Positions 47,255 through 59,495 of a stretch of DNA of 64,000 nt are shown here, piece by piece (position 1 is the first letter of the stretch; the number at the start of each line of letters is the position of its first letter). Position numbers and translations under genes: made by a program. The notes under the pieces were generated by a model. That model saw only the letters and a program-made list of their open reading frames with translations, was not told the origin of the DNA and did not search any database. The stretch is from Pezicula radicicola (Eukaryota > Ascomycota > Leotiomycetes > Helotiales > Dermateaceae), in contig PDUO01000006.1 of assembly GCA_003008705.1 (NCBI GenBank), forward strand, positions 9,295 to 73,294, given 5' to 3'.

Positions 47255-49326
47255 TTAACATAAACCAGAGAACCCAAGATCCCTAACATCCTCCAACTCG
47301 TTCATGAAGTCTGCGGCCAATGCCGTATCCTCCATGCTTTTTACTATCTCTTCTAGCTGTGCCTCCACTCCCCGACTGGCAATTATACTGGGTAGATATC
47401 GTCTCTGCATCCCAACTGGCGCTTTATTGAGAAGTGCCGTTGCAAGCTGAAGCATGGCTATCTGGAACTCAATGAGCACTGGATGAGGTTTTGGGTTTTG
47501 TAGTGGTGCCTTCATTGAAGCACTGGCGGCGACTGCTGTCAACCAGTCCTCCTGTGGGTATGTGGTGGAGAAATGGTCTACGACAGCGAGCAAAATTCGG
47601 ATTATTTCGATGCCTCTCGTCAAGGATGCCGTATCGGTAAATCTCTGCTGTGAATTCATATTATCTAGTATTGACTGTAAATCTTGGAAGAGTATCTGCC
47701 AGCCATTCTGTTCTGAAAACCGAAAGACTCCATCTTCCTCGGTAGCCATGATTGGCTCTAGAGCTGTCAATATGGGATATCGAAAGTCTAAGCTAGCTTT
47801 AGAACTAGCGTTGTATAGTTCCATAAACATGTCCATAAGTCCTGCGCTCTCATTTCGGAGGTTTTCGTTCTCGTCTTCCCGAATCCACATAGACAGGGTC
47901 CTAATCATAGCCAAAACAAGGGGGTCTTGATTGATTTTATCCGTCATAGAGTCCCAGGTGAGTGTAAAGCGCGTGCCTTCCGAAGTTGCTGACGTACCAC
48001 TTCGTGCCGAAGGATGAAGGCCTGATGCTCCGGCAATTGATGCATCCCATCTATCTCTCAGATATTCAATTGCAAGCGACATAGTCTCGGCAAGGTCCTT
48101 ACGTAGTTTCAGGAGAAGATCAGGTGGCATGCTGAAGGACAATCTCTCTTCATCAACAAGACTTTTGACAAGATGACCTATGAAGCTAGATACAACATCG
48201 AAAGCCGCGGCTAACCTCTCTGATAGGGCAGGGTATTCGGGGCTGTTGAGTTTTGATAATAGAGACGGGAATGATGAACGGATATCAATAAGAAGAAGAT
48301 TGACGAAAAGGTAAGAGAATGGCTTGCTCTCCGTATTACCTGAAAGATCGTCTTTGAACAGAAGATCTGGACATGTAGTTGGGTACGTTTGAACCAAAGC
48401 GGCCGCTAATTGGGTATACGCAGCACGACCTTCTGATGTAGGCCTCTTTTGTATAAGATTACGTAGAGTATTTATGAGCGTTTTCAACCACTTGGGATCT
48501 GTGGGAATGGACTGGTATCCGTTAGTACTTTGCGGAGTTTCAGGATATTGCTTTCAACTTACCTCGGGCATCAACTTCGGCAGCACCTGGCCTACAAACC
48601 TCAAGAATGTCACCGCATCAGTATCTTTAAAGCCGACAAGAAGTGTTGGAATAACACTTTCAATGCTTGATTTTACCATTAATGCTTCTACTGGGTTTGC
48701 AGATGCATTGATCCAGGTGAAGCTCAGAATGTCGAGCACAAGAGGATACTGAGTAGCAATCTCTGTCAATGGAGAGAGATCATCGATTCTCAAGAGTTCC
48801 AAAGACCCATTGGGTAGGCTGACGAATGTCAACAATGTTTGGAGTATGAGCTCTGTTGACTTGGGAGAACTGTATCTAACGTGAGCATATGTTCAAACAA
48901 AGACTAGGAGATAAGAAATGATTGTAACCTTCGAACTAGTGCCTTCACCAATGGCCCCGACCTCCCAAGAAGTCTGCTGTCACCTCGGTCATCTTCAGGT
49001 AGCAATATTGTGAACGTATGCAACACAGCTACCGCAAGATCTACCATATCTTTAGCCTCCTCCTTTTTCACACTCTGGCTCTCATTGGCTCGTAAGAGGC
49101 GATCCAGGAATTTAGGCGACATCGAATCCCAGAGAGCCTTGATTTGTACTGGATCCTTCGTTATCTGGTCGTTATCAAGGACAGACTTTAACAGCGCAAG
49201 ACCGACAAACTTTGAAGTGTCATCTTTTGCTTTTAGAAGGTCTTGAACCTTCTCGAGAGCTGCCGAAGGATTCATTATGATCGGTGACTCGGACAGAACA
49301 TCTTGGGATCCTTTAGGGTTGTCCAT
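47255..49326 (-). CDS. Neurochondrin-family protein
   Basis: The predicted product is 655 aa from exons 49326-48929, 48875-48563 and 48511-47255. The second intron has a TACTAAC branch site. The first uses GTTACA as donor, a less usual form. The ATG at 49326 is preferred because the longer frame begins only at GTG. The protein is all-helical and repeat-like, with an N-terminus (SAALEKVQDLLKAKDDTSKF, FVGLALLKSVLD) and overall length matching the fungal branch of the neurochondrin family, an armadillo-like fold. Animal neurochondrin is a cytosolic neuronal protein; the fungal role is not established. There is no signal peptide or membrane helix. It is divergent from the chloride transporter gene, with start codons 345 bp apart. 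Confidence 0.78.
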
Positions 49327-49671
49327 ACTTAGCTCAGAGCAAACAAGCTCACTCACATCAAACACAATGATGGAGTCGTGTTGGATTTAAGTTATATTAA
49401 TATGTCCAAGACTTTGATATCATCATGATAAGATGAACTTGGAGAAGGCTCAAATAAATCTTAAGCGAAGCGTAAAAACATTCTCCCGAAACGCCGACAC
49501 TAAGCCAATCTTGGTAATCGCTGATTGCAGCTTGCGACGAGGCACAAGCTTCAGCCTCGAGCTTTAGACGTTCAGAGAAACACAGAGCGAGATAGAGAGA
49601 GACAAAGGCAACAATTGTACATACAGTAATAACACCACAGACATGTGTCAAAGTGTGACACACGAGTAAAT
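49327..49671. promoter_or_regulatory. Short divergent promoter (neurochondrin-like / CLC)
   Basis: Only 345 bp separate the two start codons, so the two genes probably share promoter elements. No TATA box or named site was assigned. Confidence 0.6.
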
Positions 49672-52595
49672 ATGGCCAGTTCATTCGAAGGACACATCTC
49701 ACCTATAGGCCACGCTGGTTCCTCGTCATCAAGCCAGAGCCCCTCGAAGCCAGCTGCAATACAAGATGACAGCGATAACGATGATCCAGTCGCGAGTTAT
49801 TCTAGAGACCAGGCACTGCTAGAAGACGATCCCCTCGACAACAATGCTGAAGACGTAGTATCCTTCAAAAGAAAGCACAAGCACACTGCTGGCTCAGGTT
49901 TTCTGTCCGCCTTCTCAGCTCGACAGACCACACCATCGCCTAGGTCTGGGACGCCCGCACTCGACTCTGGGAGGTCGCATGGGCCAGACACAGTTGGAAA
50001 TAGCAGAGATGGCTCGAGTCCCAACGAGACAAAGGATGGCGGGCCGCTGGATTGGTACGTGGAGGGGCCAGGTCGGAGGGTTGGATATGAAGATATGACG
50101 GCTATTGACTGGATATTTGAATATACGAAGGAGAGACAACGATTGCGGATGCTATACTCAAACGCTACGGGGTTACTGGGCTATGCGCAACAATTCTTAG
50201 ATGCGAGTCAGATATGGGTGGTCCTGATCTTAACAGGTCTTGCGACAGGCGTTATTGCAGCTTCTATTGATGTTGCTACGGTGTGGCTGGGGGATTTGAA
50301 GCATGGCTATTGCACAGCTGGAGATGACAGTGGTCGGTTTTATCTGAATAAAGGCTTTTGCTGTCTTGGGTATGACGAGTTAGCCCAATGTCAGGACTGG
50401 GTTCCATGGAGTCGTGCTTTTCACATCACATCTTCTGGAGGGACTTGGTTTATCGAATATTTCTTCTTCGTCTTATTTTCGGTTTGTGTAGTAAACCCTT
50501 TTCATCCCAGTAGAAAGCTGACAATAATAACTCAGATTGCATTTGCTCTTACCGCGAGTGTGTTGGTTCAGGAATTCGCCATCTATGCAAAACATAGTGG
50601 TATACCCGAAATCAAGAGTGTCCTCGGAGGTTTCGTTCTGCGCCGCTTTATGGGGGCTTGGACATTAGTTATTAAGTCTCTTGGACTCGTAGGTCCGCCG
50701 CGATGCGCTAATAGTCAATGATGCTGACCTTCACAGTGCCTTGCTGTTGCATCTGGAATGTGGCTTGGCAAGGAAGGTCCTCTTGTCCATGTAGCCTGTT
50801 GCTGTGCAAATATCTTCTTGAAATTATTTGGGAATATAAACGGGAACGAAGGTATGTCATAATCCTATTGAAACGCCTATTGTTTTCTAAACAATCCGGT
50901 AGCTCGAAAGCGGGAGGCCCTGTCTGCTGCTGCTGCCGCGGGCATATCAGTAGCTTTTGGATCCCCTATTGGAGGGGTGCTTTTCAGCCTTGAAGTAAGT
51001 TCTCCTGTAAGATCGCGATGTACCATGCTCAACAAAAGCTAGCAACTCTCATACTATTTTCCCGACAAGACAATGTGGCAGAGCTTTGTCTGTGCTATGA
51101 CTGCAGCCGTTACGTTGCAGGCATTCGATCCATTTCGAAGCAGTAAGCTCGTTCTATATCAAGTCACATACAGTACGGGGTGGCATGGATTTGAGATGAT
51201 CCCCTTTGCAATGTTAGGAATCTTTGGCGTAAGTGTAATTCCAAGGGCCACTTAACACGCTTGCTGATAATTTACCAGGGCTTATACGGCGCCATGTTCA
51301 TAAAAGTAAACATGAAAGTTGCTGAGTGGAAGAAGTCAGCTACCTGGCTACCTGGACCAATAACTCAGGTAGCAAGCGTAGCACTCCTCACAGCCCTCAT
51401 TAACTACCCGAATTTCTACATGAAAGTTCAGAATTCCGAGCTAGTGTATTCTTTGTTTGCAGAATGCTCGAAATTACTCGATGATCAGTTTGGCCTCTGT
51501 AAGCCGGGTTCCGCGACAATTGGGACAATATTTCTGCTTCTATTTGCTGCCATTCTCGGGTTCGTTCTTGCTTCAGTCACATTCGGGCTCCAGATACCAG
51601 CTGGCATAATCTTGCCATCGATGGCAATAGGAGCTTTAGTCGGGCGTGCTGTGGGTATAATCATGGAAATATGGGTTCACAATCACCCTGAATTTTTCCC
51701 CTTTGCGACTTGCGAGCCAGACATCCCTTGTGTTACTCCGGGCACATACGCAATCATTGGGGCCGCTGCTGCTCTTGGTGGAGTCACACGCATGACTGTC
51801 TCTATTGTGGTTATAATGTTTGAGCTCACGGGAGCTCTCACATATGTACTACCCATCATGATCGCTGTGATGATGAGTAAATGGGTTGGAGATGCTTTTG
51901 GAAAGAAGGGTATTTACGAAATGTGGATCCACTTTAACGAATACCCTTTCTTAGACAACAGCGACGAGACGCCAATACCGGATATACCAGCCAGCCAGAT
52001 TATGACACGGATCGAAGACCTCGTCGTCTTGACCGCCACTGGACACACTATCGAATCTCTCACAAATATCCTTGCAACACATCCTTATCGTGGCTTCCCA
52101 GTCATCTCAGATCCACGGGAAGCCATTCTTCTTGGTTACATATCTCGAGCGGAACTTACATACAACCTCAAAATATCCACCCAACACCCACGCTCCCTCC
52201 CCCCAGAAACCGAAGCATTCTTCTCCCACCAACCTCTCGCCGATCCACGTACAACCCTCGATCTCCGACCCTGGATGGACCAAACACCACTCACCCTCCC
52301 ATCCAGATCCAACCTCCTTCTCACAGCCAATTACTTCCAGAAACTAGGTCTCCGATATATCCTATTTAGCGACCGAGGTGTCCTGCAAGGTTTTCTAACG
52401 AAGAAAGACGTATGGTTCATCCTGAATGGTGCAGAGGAAACAAGGAGGACAAATCAAGAGGATGGATTGGTTGTTAATACTGGGCTTACGAGGCAGGATG
52501 GTCGTGGTGAGGAGAGGGGTTTGTTAAATGATGATGATGAGGTTGATGAAGTCCCACTTACGCCTGGGGATCGGCATAGTATACCCATTTTATGA
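49672..52595 (+). CDS. CLC-family chloride transporter, Gef1-like
   Basis: The predicted product is 908 aa from exons 49672-50688, 50737-50851, 50903-50994, 51043-51228 and 51279-52595, all in phase. It is an intracellular-membrane (Golgi/endosome) CLC of the Gef1/CLC-3-5 branch. CLC signatures are SGIPE at 309-313, GKEGPLVH at 350-357 (gating Glu E352) and the [15 protein letters not shown] segment at about 576. Two CBS domains follow the membrane part, the first from about 709 ([11 protein letters not shown]) and the second around 810-860. The cytosolic N-terminus (about 140 aa) is acidic and Ser-rich. The residue aligning with the 'proton glutamate' of exchangers, after FSLE, is Gln409, read from CAA at the start of exon 4. 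This may mean altered Cl-/H+ coupling. The family call is secure. Confidence 0.95.
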
Positions 52596-53611
52596 TAGGA
52601 GATATAGGCTGAGAAATGAACTTTGTACAATGTATCTTTTCACCTTCCATATTGAAATGATGGTTCCTATACTTGATAACAGCGATTGATTTATTATACT
52701 GAATATTCAGTCAATGAACCCCTGCTAAATGAACCTTTAAAACCTCTTGCTAAAGAAAGCGCTTGTACGGCTAGAGTTAATTACCTTTGCCAAACAACCT
52801 CCTCTTCCTTTTATTCCTTTCCGCTACATTTTCCATGACCCACGACATTCCTATATTCTTATTTTCATACATACTACATCGCTACTACAACAAAACAATA
52901 TATACCATTTACCTAGTAATACACATTTTCACATTCACAAGGAAGTAAGACTTATTTAGATAAAAGATTACATGAGCTATCGAAACCAAAAGGATCACCA
53001 CATCAAGTCAACAGATACAATTTCTATACTTCTTCACTGACATCCACCTCCCATTTAACAGCCTATTTCCTCCTCGCCTTTGCCTAGCTGTGCATAGAAT
53101 ACGCTAGATTCTTTAATATATGTGCTGGACTCAGGAAAACTCTTGTCCCAATATCCCAAATAATTTCTTAGATAAATATATGATTGATATTGAATAAGTG
53201 GGTAAACTATATAATTCTTCGCCATGTAGGGCAGCGTATTTTTTCCCGAGTGTCAAATTGTCCCCTCTGCCCAATATTCTTTCTCCTCCAAATTAGAATC
53301 CTCAAAAATCTACTATCTCTCTTCCTAACTTACAGCTTCAACCAACCCCTTAGAGGATAGCAGATCTTATTTTAAATTAATGAAGTGATTTCTCAAAAAT
53401 ATCAATCAGGTTTCCTTTGCCCGGATTTTCAAATATCAACTAGCTATTCAGAATACTGAACTTGTACCGTGAGTTCAAGTTGCTACTCGGGTGTTTGTCT
53501 GTCGATTGGTCTCTGGGTTTCCTAGACACTAGGTTGAATAACCTGTTCCTCGGGATCCACCTCTGTTGACCTTCCTCTGTTTCCTGGTTCTGAGCGTGCT
53601 GAGGTTGAGGA
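52596..53611. other. Convergent intergenic region of about 1 kb
   Basis: 3' UTRs of the CLC gene and of the minus-strand Ser/Pro-rich gene are expected here. Otherwise AT-rich sequence without a gene. Confidence 0.6.
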
Positions 53612-55034
53612 TTATTGAGAAGTCTGTTGTGGTAATACTAGTGTAGCTCCTTCATGGAATCTTGGCTCTTGACGCGAAGACCCTTGTGAATTGTTACTGC
53701 TGCTTGTAGGTCTTTTCCTGTCCCTTTTCTGGACTTGGTGTTCTTTGGTCTGAGCATTGTTGCCATCGTTCTTATGAGGCTTACTCGATTTAGAGGTGCC
53801 TGTGCTTTGCGACATGGCACGGGGTCTGGATAGCTCTGAAGTATATTGACTTGGGTTTGTGGTAAAGCGGCCGTGATTTTGGCTAGTTGGGCTATATGCC
53901 GCACTTGGTAATGAATTGACAACCGGCGGTGTCACAGATCTTGGTATACCAGAGGAACTTAATGAACTCGGGGGTGTTGGCGGAGCTGGTATTGAAGTTG
54001 CTACCAGTTTATGGCTATTCATGCTCAATCTCCTGTGTAAACGATCACTTCTGGTATCACTCAGTCGACGACTGCTAGTGTGTGTTCCTACATTTCGAGA
54101 TTGTTGGCGGTATTGCGCATCCAGCTGATAGCTGCTACTAGAGAGAGGTCGTTGTGGATAAGATGGTTGTTGAGAGTCTCGTGGCCGGTCATTTTATGCC
54201 AATTGAGAAAAAGTAGAGTCAGCTCTTACGCTGGAAGTGCCGCTAAGGAAGATTACTACTTCTGGATTCTGCAGGGTGTCGTTGCCCAACTACCTGAGAA
54301 GTACTGTTGCCAGGTGGTGGTATTGGAGATGGGTGCTCGCACAAACGTGCAACGTGATGCCCATAGCACGTTACTGGGGTGCCATCGGGGCGGAATAAGT
54401 TTGCTGATGTAGCTGTCGGGGAATTGTTTGATCGTTGAAAGAATGTTCGTAGCCCACCCAAGAAGGATAGTAAACCCCTCTGAGGATTGTGAGATAGGGC
54501 CAGGGGGACTTGATGAGGTACTGGGGCGTTGGAGATGACCATATCTCCGGATTGAAGTCTATCACGCATCCGCCTATTGTTTACAGAAACTTGGCGATTA
54601 GAAGAATTTGAGAGGTTTCTTCGGGAGTTGAGAGTAACCCTATCTCGAGGTGAAAGTTGGCTACGCGTCAGTCCATTCAGACTACTTGTGGAACCTCGAG
54701 ACGTCGACAGTTGTGATATTGGGGGACGTCCACGTGGTGGATTTACGTCATGGACTGGTCCGTAATGATATTCCTCCTCGTCAAACTCCTCTCTATCGTC
54801 CTCCACCTCGCTGTCTAGATTTTCAGTTGACCCCGAAATTGGAGACCAATTTCGTTGCACAGAGGACCTTCTGCCGTGTCGAGGAAATCTACTCCTCGCT
54901 CCGATGTCTTCCATGTAGGTTGGGACCTCCTCCGTCTCTACAGATACATGGCTCATTCTACTTGGTGCATTTCTGTTCGCAATTGGATCACGTCCAGGCG
55001 GGCTGGGACTGCCATCTGAACGTGGACCGGACAT
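53612..55034 (-). CDS. Ser/Pro/Arg-rich protein of unknown function
   Basis: The first exon runs from ATG 55034 to a donor at 54294 (CAG|GTAGTT). The last exon reads into SRRLSDTRSDRLHRRLSMNSHKLV and ends at the stop at 53612. The join is uncertain. Either a single intron ends at 54124 (ATCAG|CTG, phase 0), or a 13-nt microexon (about 54246-54234) lies between two short introns, giving RHFQ and continuing into SQQPSYPQRPL. Both keep frame. The protein is about 460-480 aa, largely disordered, with an acidic patch (DSEVEDDREEFDEEE) and Arg/Ser-rich segments. A short ordered-looking piece near the exon 1 end (GTPVTCYGHHVARLCEH) has Cys and His residues. No family was recognised. It is probably a real gene, given the matching composition across exons. 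Confidence 0.6.
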
Positions 55035-55643
55035 GCTCCAGAAGTCTTGGTTGATTTGATGTCGCAAATCATATTTTCAAAATGCAATATTCAGAATATG
55101 GTAATCCCGTGGGTTAGCTAAGTCTCACAAGACTCGCTAATATGGAGCCGTTGGTCTGGATATCCCCTAAACCAGAGACCCACGCATACCGGGAAGATTA
55201 CAGCTTGACAACGAAATTAAATAGGCAAGTCAATCTAGTCTAGAGGCTTTACAGACTTGGTAATAGCCCTTGTAACGCTTGTGTTAGCGGCTTGAATTCA
55301 TCTATCGTATATTTTCAGTGCAGAAAAGTACCCACAACTTTGTTGGTAGTGAGGCCTATGACACCATGATATGATATAGTAAAAAATGGAGTCGTCTCCA
55401 AGAGGTCCGTTTTAGCACTTAGCACGTAGCCTTCACTGGCTAAATCACAAAATATTTACCCAGCAGTACGCGCACACACGACCACTCTTGAGGGGGAGAT
55501 GACTTCCTTATAGCAAGCATGCAGCAGGGAAACTGCAAACTTCATAAGACGAAAACTATTACGCTGTCCTTGACAGCGGCAAATACCACAGATAACGAAA
55601 TCCTCTTTTTAGTTACGCATGCTAAAGAGAGTCGATCAAAAAT
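55035..55643. other. Divergent intergenic region (about 0.6 kb)
   Basis: It lies between two start codons pointing away from each other. It should hold both promoters. Nothing specific was recognised. Confidence 0.55.
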
Positions 55644-56357
55644 ATGGAAACAAACACGAATCTAGCTCCCAGCCCGTCTGCTCCTTCTAGGCCTGAGATC
55701 ACTACCTCGCTCAAAATTCATTCCGATGAACAAATCAGAGTGTACGCAAGCTTGCAACACAAAGACTTCGTTACATCTGTAATTGTTGAAATATATCTGC
55801 TAGACATTATCTCTGCGATAAAAGCAGAGGCCATAGGCCCGTGGGCAGGTTACATCCCTTTAGAGAGACTGACTTTATTGCCACTGTTTCCAAATATCGA
55901 TAACCTCTGCATCAAAATGACAGGAGCAATACCGTTTCACTGGAACCGGACGAACGATTATGAGAGTTGCTTCCTGTATCTCACCGAAAAAATGGTCGAA
56001 GAGTTGCCCCAGCTGAGGTCTTTAACAGTGGTGTACAACCGGCCTGAATATTATGCACCAGTTGGAAGGAGTCTGGTGCAGGATGAACACAGGGTCGTCT
56101 TCAATCTGAGAGGTTTTGTTGATGACAGCGACGACACGAGTGATGCTTCATTTGTTACGAATCCGTTCGAATCCGAATCGTCGAAACCAAGCCTCCAAGA
56201 CTTGATATGGTCTATCAAGATTAACGAGTTTGGAAAGGAGCGCTCGTCGCCTGTTCGATGGAGCACGGACGAAGTTCGCAATGGAAGGTCCATAGGAGAG
56301 TACTTGCGGCATTCTGAAGGTTTTCCCTGTTGGAGAAATAAATTTCCCGAGCCGTAG
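55644..56357 (+). CDS. Hypothetical protein
   Basis: A single-exon ORF of 237 aa with balanced composition, unlike the shadow ORFs nearby. After a Pro/Ser-rich N-terminus there is a region of alternating helices and strands (PLERLTLLPLFPNIDNLCIKM, LPQLRSLTVVYNRPEYY) reminiscent of the leucine-rich scoring part of fungal F-box-like or 2EXR-like proteins. There is no recognisable F-box, signal peptide or membrane segment. I do not assign a function. An extension or intron at the C-terminus cannot be ruled out. Confidence 0.55.
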   Translation: METNTNLAPSPSAPSRPEITTSLKIHSDEQIRVYASLQHKDFVTSVIVEIYLLDIISAIKAEAIGPWAGYIPLERLTLLPLFPNIDNLCIKMTGAIPFHWNRTNDYESCFLYLTEKMVEELPQLRSLTVVYNRPEYYAPVGRSLVQDEHRVVFNLRGFVDDSDDTSDASFVTNPFESESSKPSLQDLIWSIKINEFGKERSSPVRWSTDEVRNGRSIGEYLRHSEGFPCWRNKFPEP

Positions 56358-57115
56358 GGAGTTTGGAAATATTAGAGCACCAGCTGTAGATGCACTGAGT
56401 TTCGGCGATGGAAGCCTCTCGAGCCATCAATGTCGGCCAGGATGATGCAGGTCGTTGAAGCCTACGACTACGAGGATATGATCGCCCTATACACGAAGAT
56501 ACCTAAATGAGTAACGAAATATTTTGTCCCTCAAGTCTCTGCCACATCTACCATAGGTACGAAAGATATAATCAGTGTAAATCCACGTCGCAGTAGAGCA
56601 ATGGGGCCTTGATTTTTTTCCTCGGTGAGTATATCCTCATTATATGGCATGTAGTAGTAGAAGATACCGTACTGTACCGTACGGTACCGAGATACCAGCG
56701 TCGTCTGCAAGATGCACAGTCAGCACGTCGCCATTGTCCAATCAAATTTGCTCATTCTCGGGACTTTGTTCGGCATGCGCCAATGACGTCGCCCAGGCCG
56801 CTTGCGACTCCAGATTCCGGGCTTCCCGCGGCACAAACGGCATATGCCATCCATCATCAACAAGATCCGTCAGATCCTGAACTTCTTTTTAAAGATCCAG
56901 GGTCCCCCTCCATAATCTGACATTCCGACTTCCTCAAATTTTCATAATCTCAATAATCTCCCCTCTGACTTTTGTCTCTTTTTCAATTTTGAGCGTGTAT
57001 CTAAACCCATCTGTTTACTGCAGCATCAAGCTTTCTTTACAAGCACGCACATCCTTTCTATCGCGATAAGAGCTTCACGACGTCAATTCAGAAACACAGT
57101 TAAACAGCCGCAAAC
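56358..57115. other. Upstream region of the phosphate carrier gene
   Basis: Promoter and pyrimidine-rich leader (CTTTTGTCTCTTTTTC near 56970) typical of a highly expressed fungal gene. It contains a GTACCGTAC-rich palindromic tract near 56665-56695. Confidence 0.6.
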
Positions 57116-58150
57116 ATGTCCAAATTAGAACAAGCTCTCCCACAGCCCAAGATTGAGCTGTACAGTGGAAAGTACTTTGTAGCTTGTGGTCTTGGAGGAA
57201 TCATTGGTGAGCTCAATTGAACCCCACATCAAGCCCAGCCCAAAACTGATCTAACCCTACCCACAGCTTGCGGTCCTACACACACAGCCGTTACGCCCCT
57301 CGATCTCGTAAAAGTCCGTCGGCAAGTCGACCCCAAGATCTACAGCGGCAACTTCAGTGCTTGGAAGAAGATTTACCGAGCCGAGGGTGTTCGTGGTGTT
57401 TTCTTTGGCTGGTCGCCAACTCTGGTCGGATATTGTTTGCAGGGAGGTGGAAAGTATGGCTTCTACGAAGTTTTCAAGAATTTATATGGCGATAAGCTGT
57501 TCCCTAATGTCAACAAGACCGTCATCTTCTTGGGAGCTAGCGCTTCGGCTGAGTTCTTGGCCGATATTGCCTTGTGCCCCTTCGAGGCTGTCAAGGTTAG
57601 GATGCAGAGCACTCTACCACCGTTTGCGAATACCTTGAGAGAGGGAATGTCCAGGGTTATTAAGGAGGAAGGATATGCTGGGTATGCCCATGGTATCCCC
57701 GTGAAATTTTGAATGCTTACTGACGCTTCTCACAGTCTCTACAAAGGACTCTACCCTCTCTGGGCCCGTCAGATCCCTTACACTATGTGTAAATTTGCAA
57801 CTTTCGAAACCACCGTCGACGCAATCTACGCCTCGCTTGGCAAGCCCAAATCCTCCTACAATGGCCTACAACAAACTGGGGTATCGTTTGCAGGAGGTTA
57901 CATTGCTGGAGTGGCATGCGCAGTTATCTCTCACCCAGCAGATGTAATGGTCTCGAAATTGAACAATGTCAAGGGCAACGAAGGTGCTGTATCGGCAATG
58001 GTAAAGATTTACGGCGACATTGGATTTAGGGGACTGTGGAACGGTCTGCCGACGAGAATTTTGATGATTGGTACTCTTACAGCCTTCCAGTGGCTTATTT
58101 ATGATTCTTTCAAGGTGGCGTTGGGATTGCCGACTACAGGAGGCCATTAG
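57116..58150 (+). CDS. mir1: Mitochondrial phosphate carrier
   Basis: The predicted product is 306 aa from exons 57116-57206, 57267-57681 and 57736-58150, all in phase. It is an inner-membrane carrier importing phosphate with protons (or against hydroxide) for ATP synthesis. Three tandem mitochondrial-carrier repeats are visible with signatures [10 protein letters not shown] at 41-50, [10 protein letters not shown] at 135-144 and [10 protein letters not shown] at 235-244. The [22 protein letters not shown] segment after the first repeat is typical of the phosphate carrier subgroup rather than adenine nucleotide carriers. Length equals that of yeast Mir1 (about 311 aa). There is no long presequence, as in the fungal proteins. 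The alternative is the paralogue Pic2; by sequence the Mir1-type name is the better guess. Confidence 0.95.
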
Positions 58151-59357
58151 ATTCGGGGTAAGACATGGAGTTGCGGATAATGGGGCAGGGTTTGGTGTTC
58201 TGGTTGTACATACTGCGAATAGAAAATATTTCCCGTTTCCCTTGGTAACCAATATTCAGTGCGAATCTCACTTATAAAGTCCAAGGTAATAAACGAAACG
58301 CCTCCTTAGCGGAGAAACCCCCCCACCCCCAGCCCCCAAAACAAGGGAAAGATACCAACAGATACAACTATTAATTTTCATCACGCATGTTCAAGCCTTA
58401 GCTAGTGCAACCTTGCGATTACAAGGCATCATTATAGATTCACCTCCTCGCTCTCGCTTTTAAGCGAGCTACAACAACAACAACCAAGAAAGATAAAAAA
58501 GTCAACAAAAAAGTCCCCTGGCACAAAATATCCAACTAAAATAATATAATAAGCAAAACTCAAAGTCACCTGTAGGGCTTGTAGGGGGATAGAACACAAA
58601 CATCACAAGCATTACAAGGACTTATAGAAACACCTCTCATTCGAGGGTTTTAAAGCAAGGCGAGGACGCACCGATTATTAGAATTTTTCCAAAGTGCTAG
58701 CTCTATTTCCGATGGGAGGATAGAACACAAACGCCAACCGGATTGAGATCTCGTGTTTGCTTTAGGATTTGGTATTTTGGTTTATAAACTACCTCGGGAA
58801 GCACAACCATGAATTTTGCTAGGCTAGTAGCCATGAACTATGAAATTTTAGTTTGAACTTCATCTTGAGAATTCAGGGCGATACTTTTGACAACAAAAAC
58901 ACGCTATTTAGAAGTTCGGGCTATTCGATGATCAAATAGGCACCATGTCAGGTCCGTATTATCAAGAAAGTGCATCCTCTAAAAAACACGAAGAATATCA
59001 ACTTCAAAATCCTCACACCAGTTCTCCATGTCACCTTCCCCTTCTACAAATCCAATACCTAGACTATTCTGAATACCAACCCGTCCCTGCTTCTAGCTTC
59101 GGTCCCAGAACTTGCACAAAGGGTAAACTAAAGAAGACTTCTTTGTAAACCACTTAGAAAAAGAAGTAAAGTACGTAGAAAAGACACGATCATTTATTAA
59201 AAAAGCAACGTCAGACTAGAGTCTTGTACATGATTACAAGAATACTAGCTACCTAAATAAGGCACACTACCAATAACTATTGTATAAACAAAAAAAGAAG
59301 AAGCGCGTTACCAGACTACCAAATCTCACCTTTACAATTAGCGTGCTGTACGAAATA
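58151..59357. other. Intergenic stretch of about 1.2 kb
   Basis: 3' UTR of the carrier gene, then AT-rich DNA with poly-A/C runs (near 58320). No gene was seen. Confidence 0.6.
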
Positions 59358-59493
59358 CTGAATTGGTTTATGAGGAATCATTTTAATTAGGGTAAATAAG
59401 TTACCTAAAACAAGTAAGTTACCCAAATCCTCCATCTCTCATGTCTGAATAAATAACTATTCGAAATGATCTCTTATAAACTAATTCTTACGG
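59358..59493 (-). mobile_element. MITE copy 1, 136 bp, TA target duplication
   Basis: Read on the minus strand, this copy begins CCGTAAGAATTAGTTTATAA and ends at the opposite inverted repeat (GAATTGGTTTATGAGG on the plus strand at about 59360). TA lies on both sides (59356-59357 and 59494-59495). The interior (GACATGAGAGATGG, then two GGTAACTT units) matches the copy at 17511-17677. The left repeat has lost about four bases. Confidence 0.75.
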
Positions 59494-59495
59494 TA

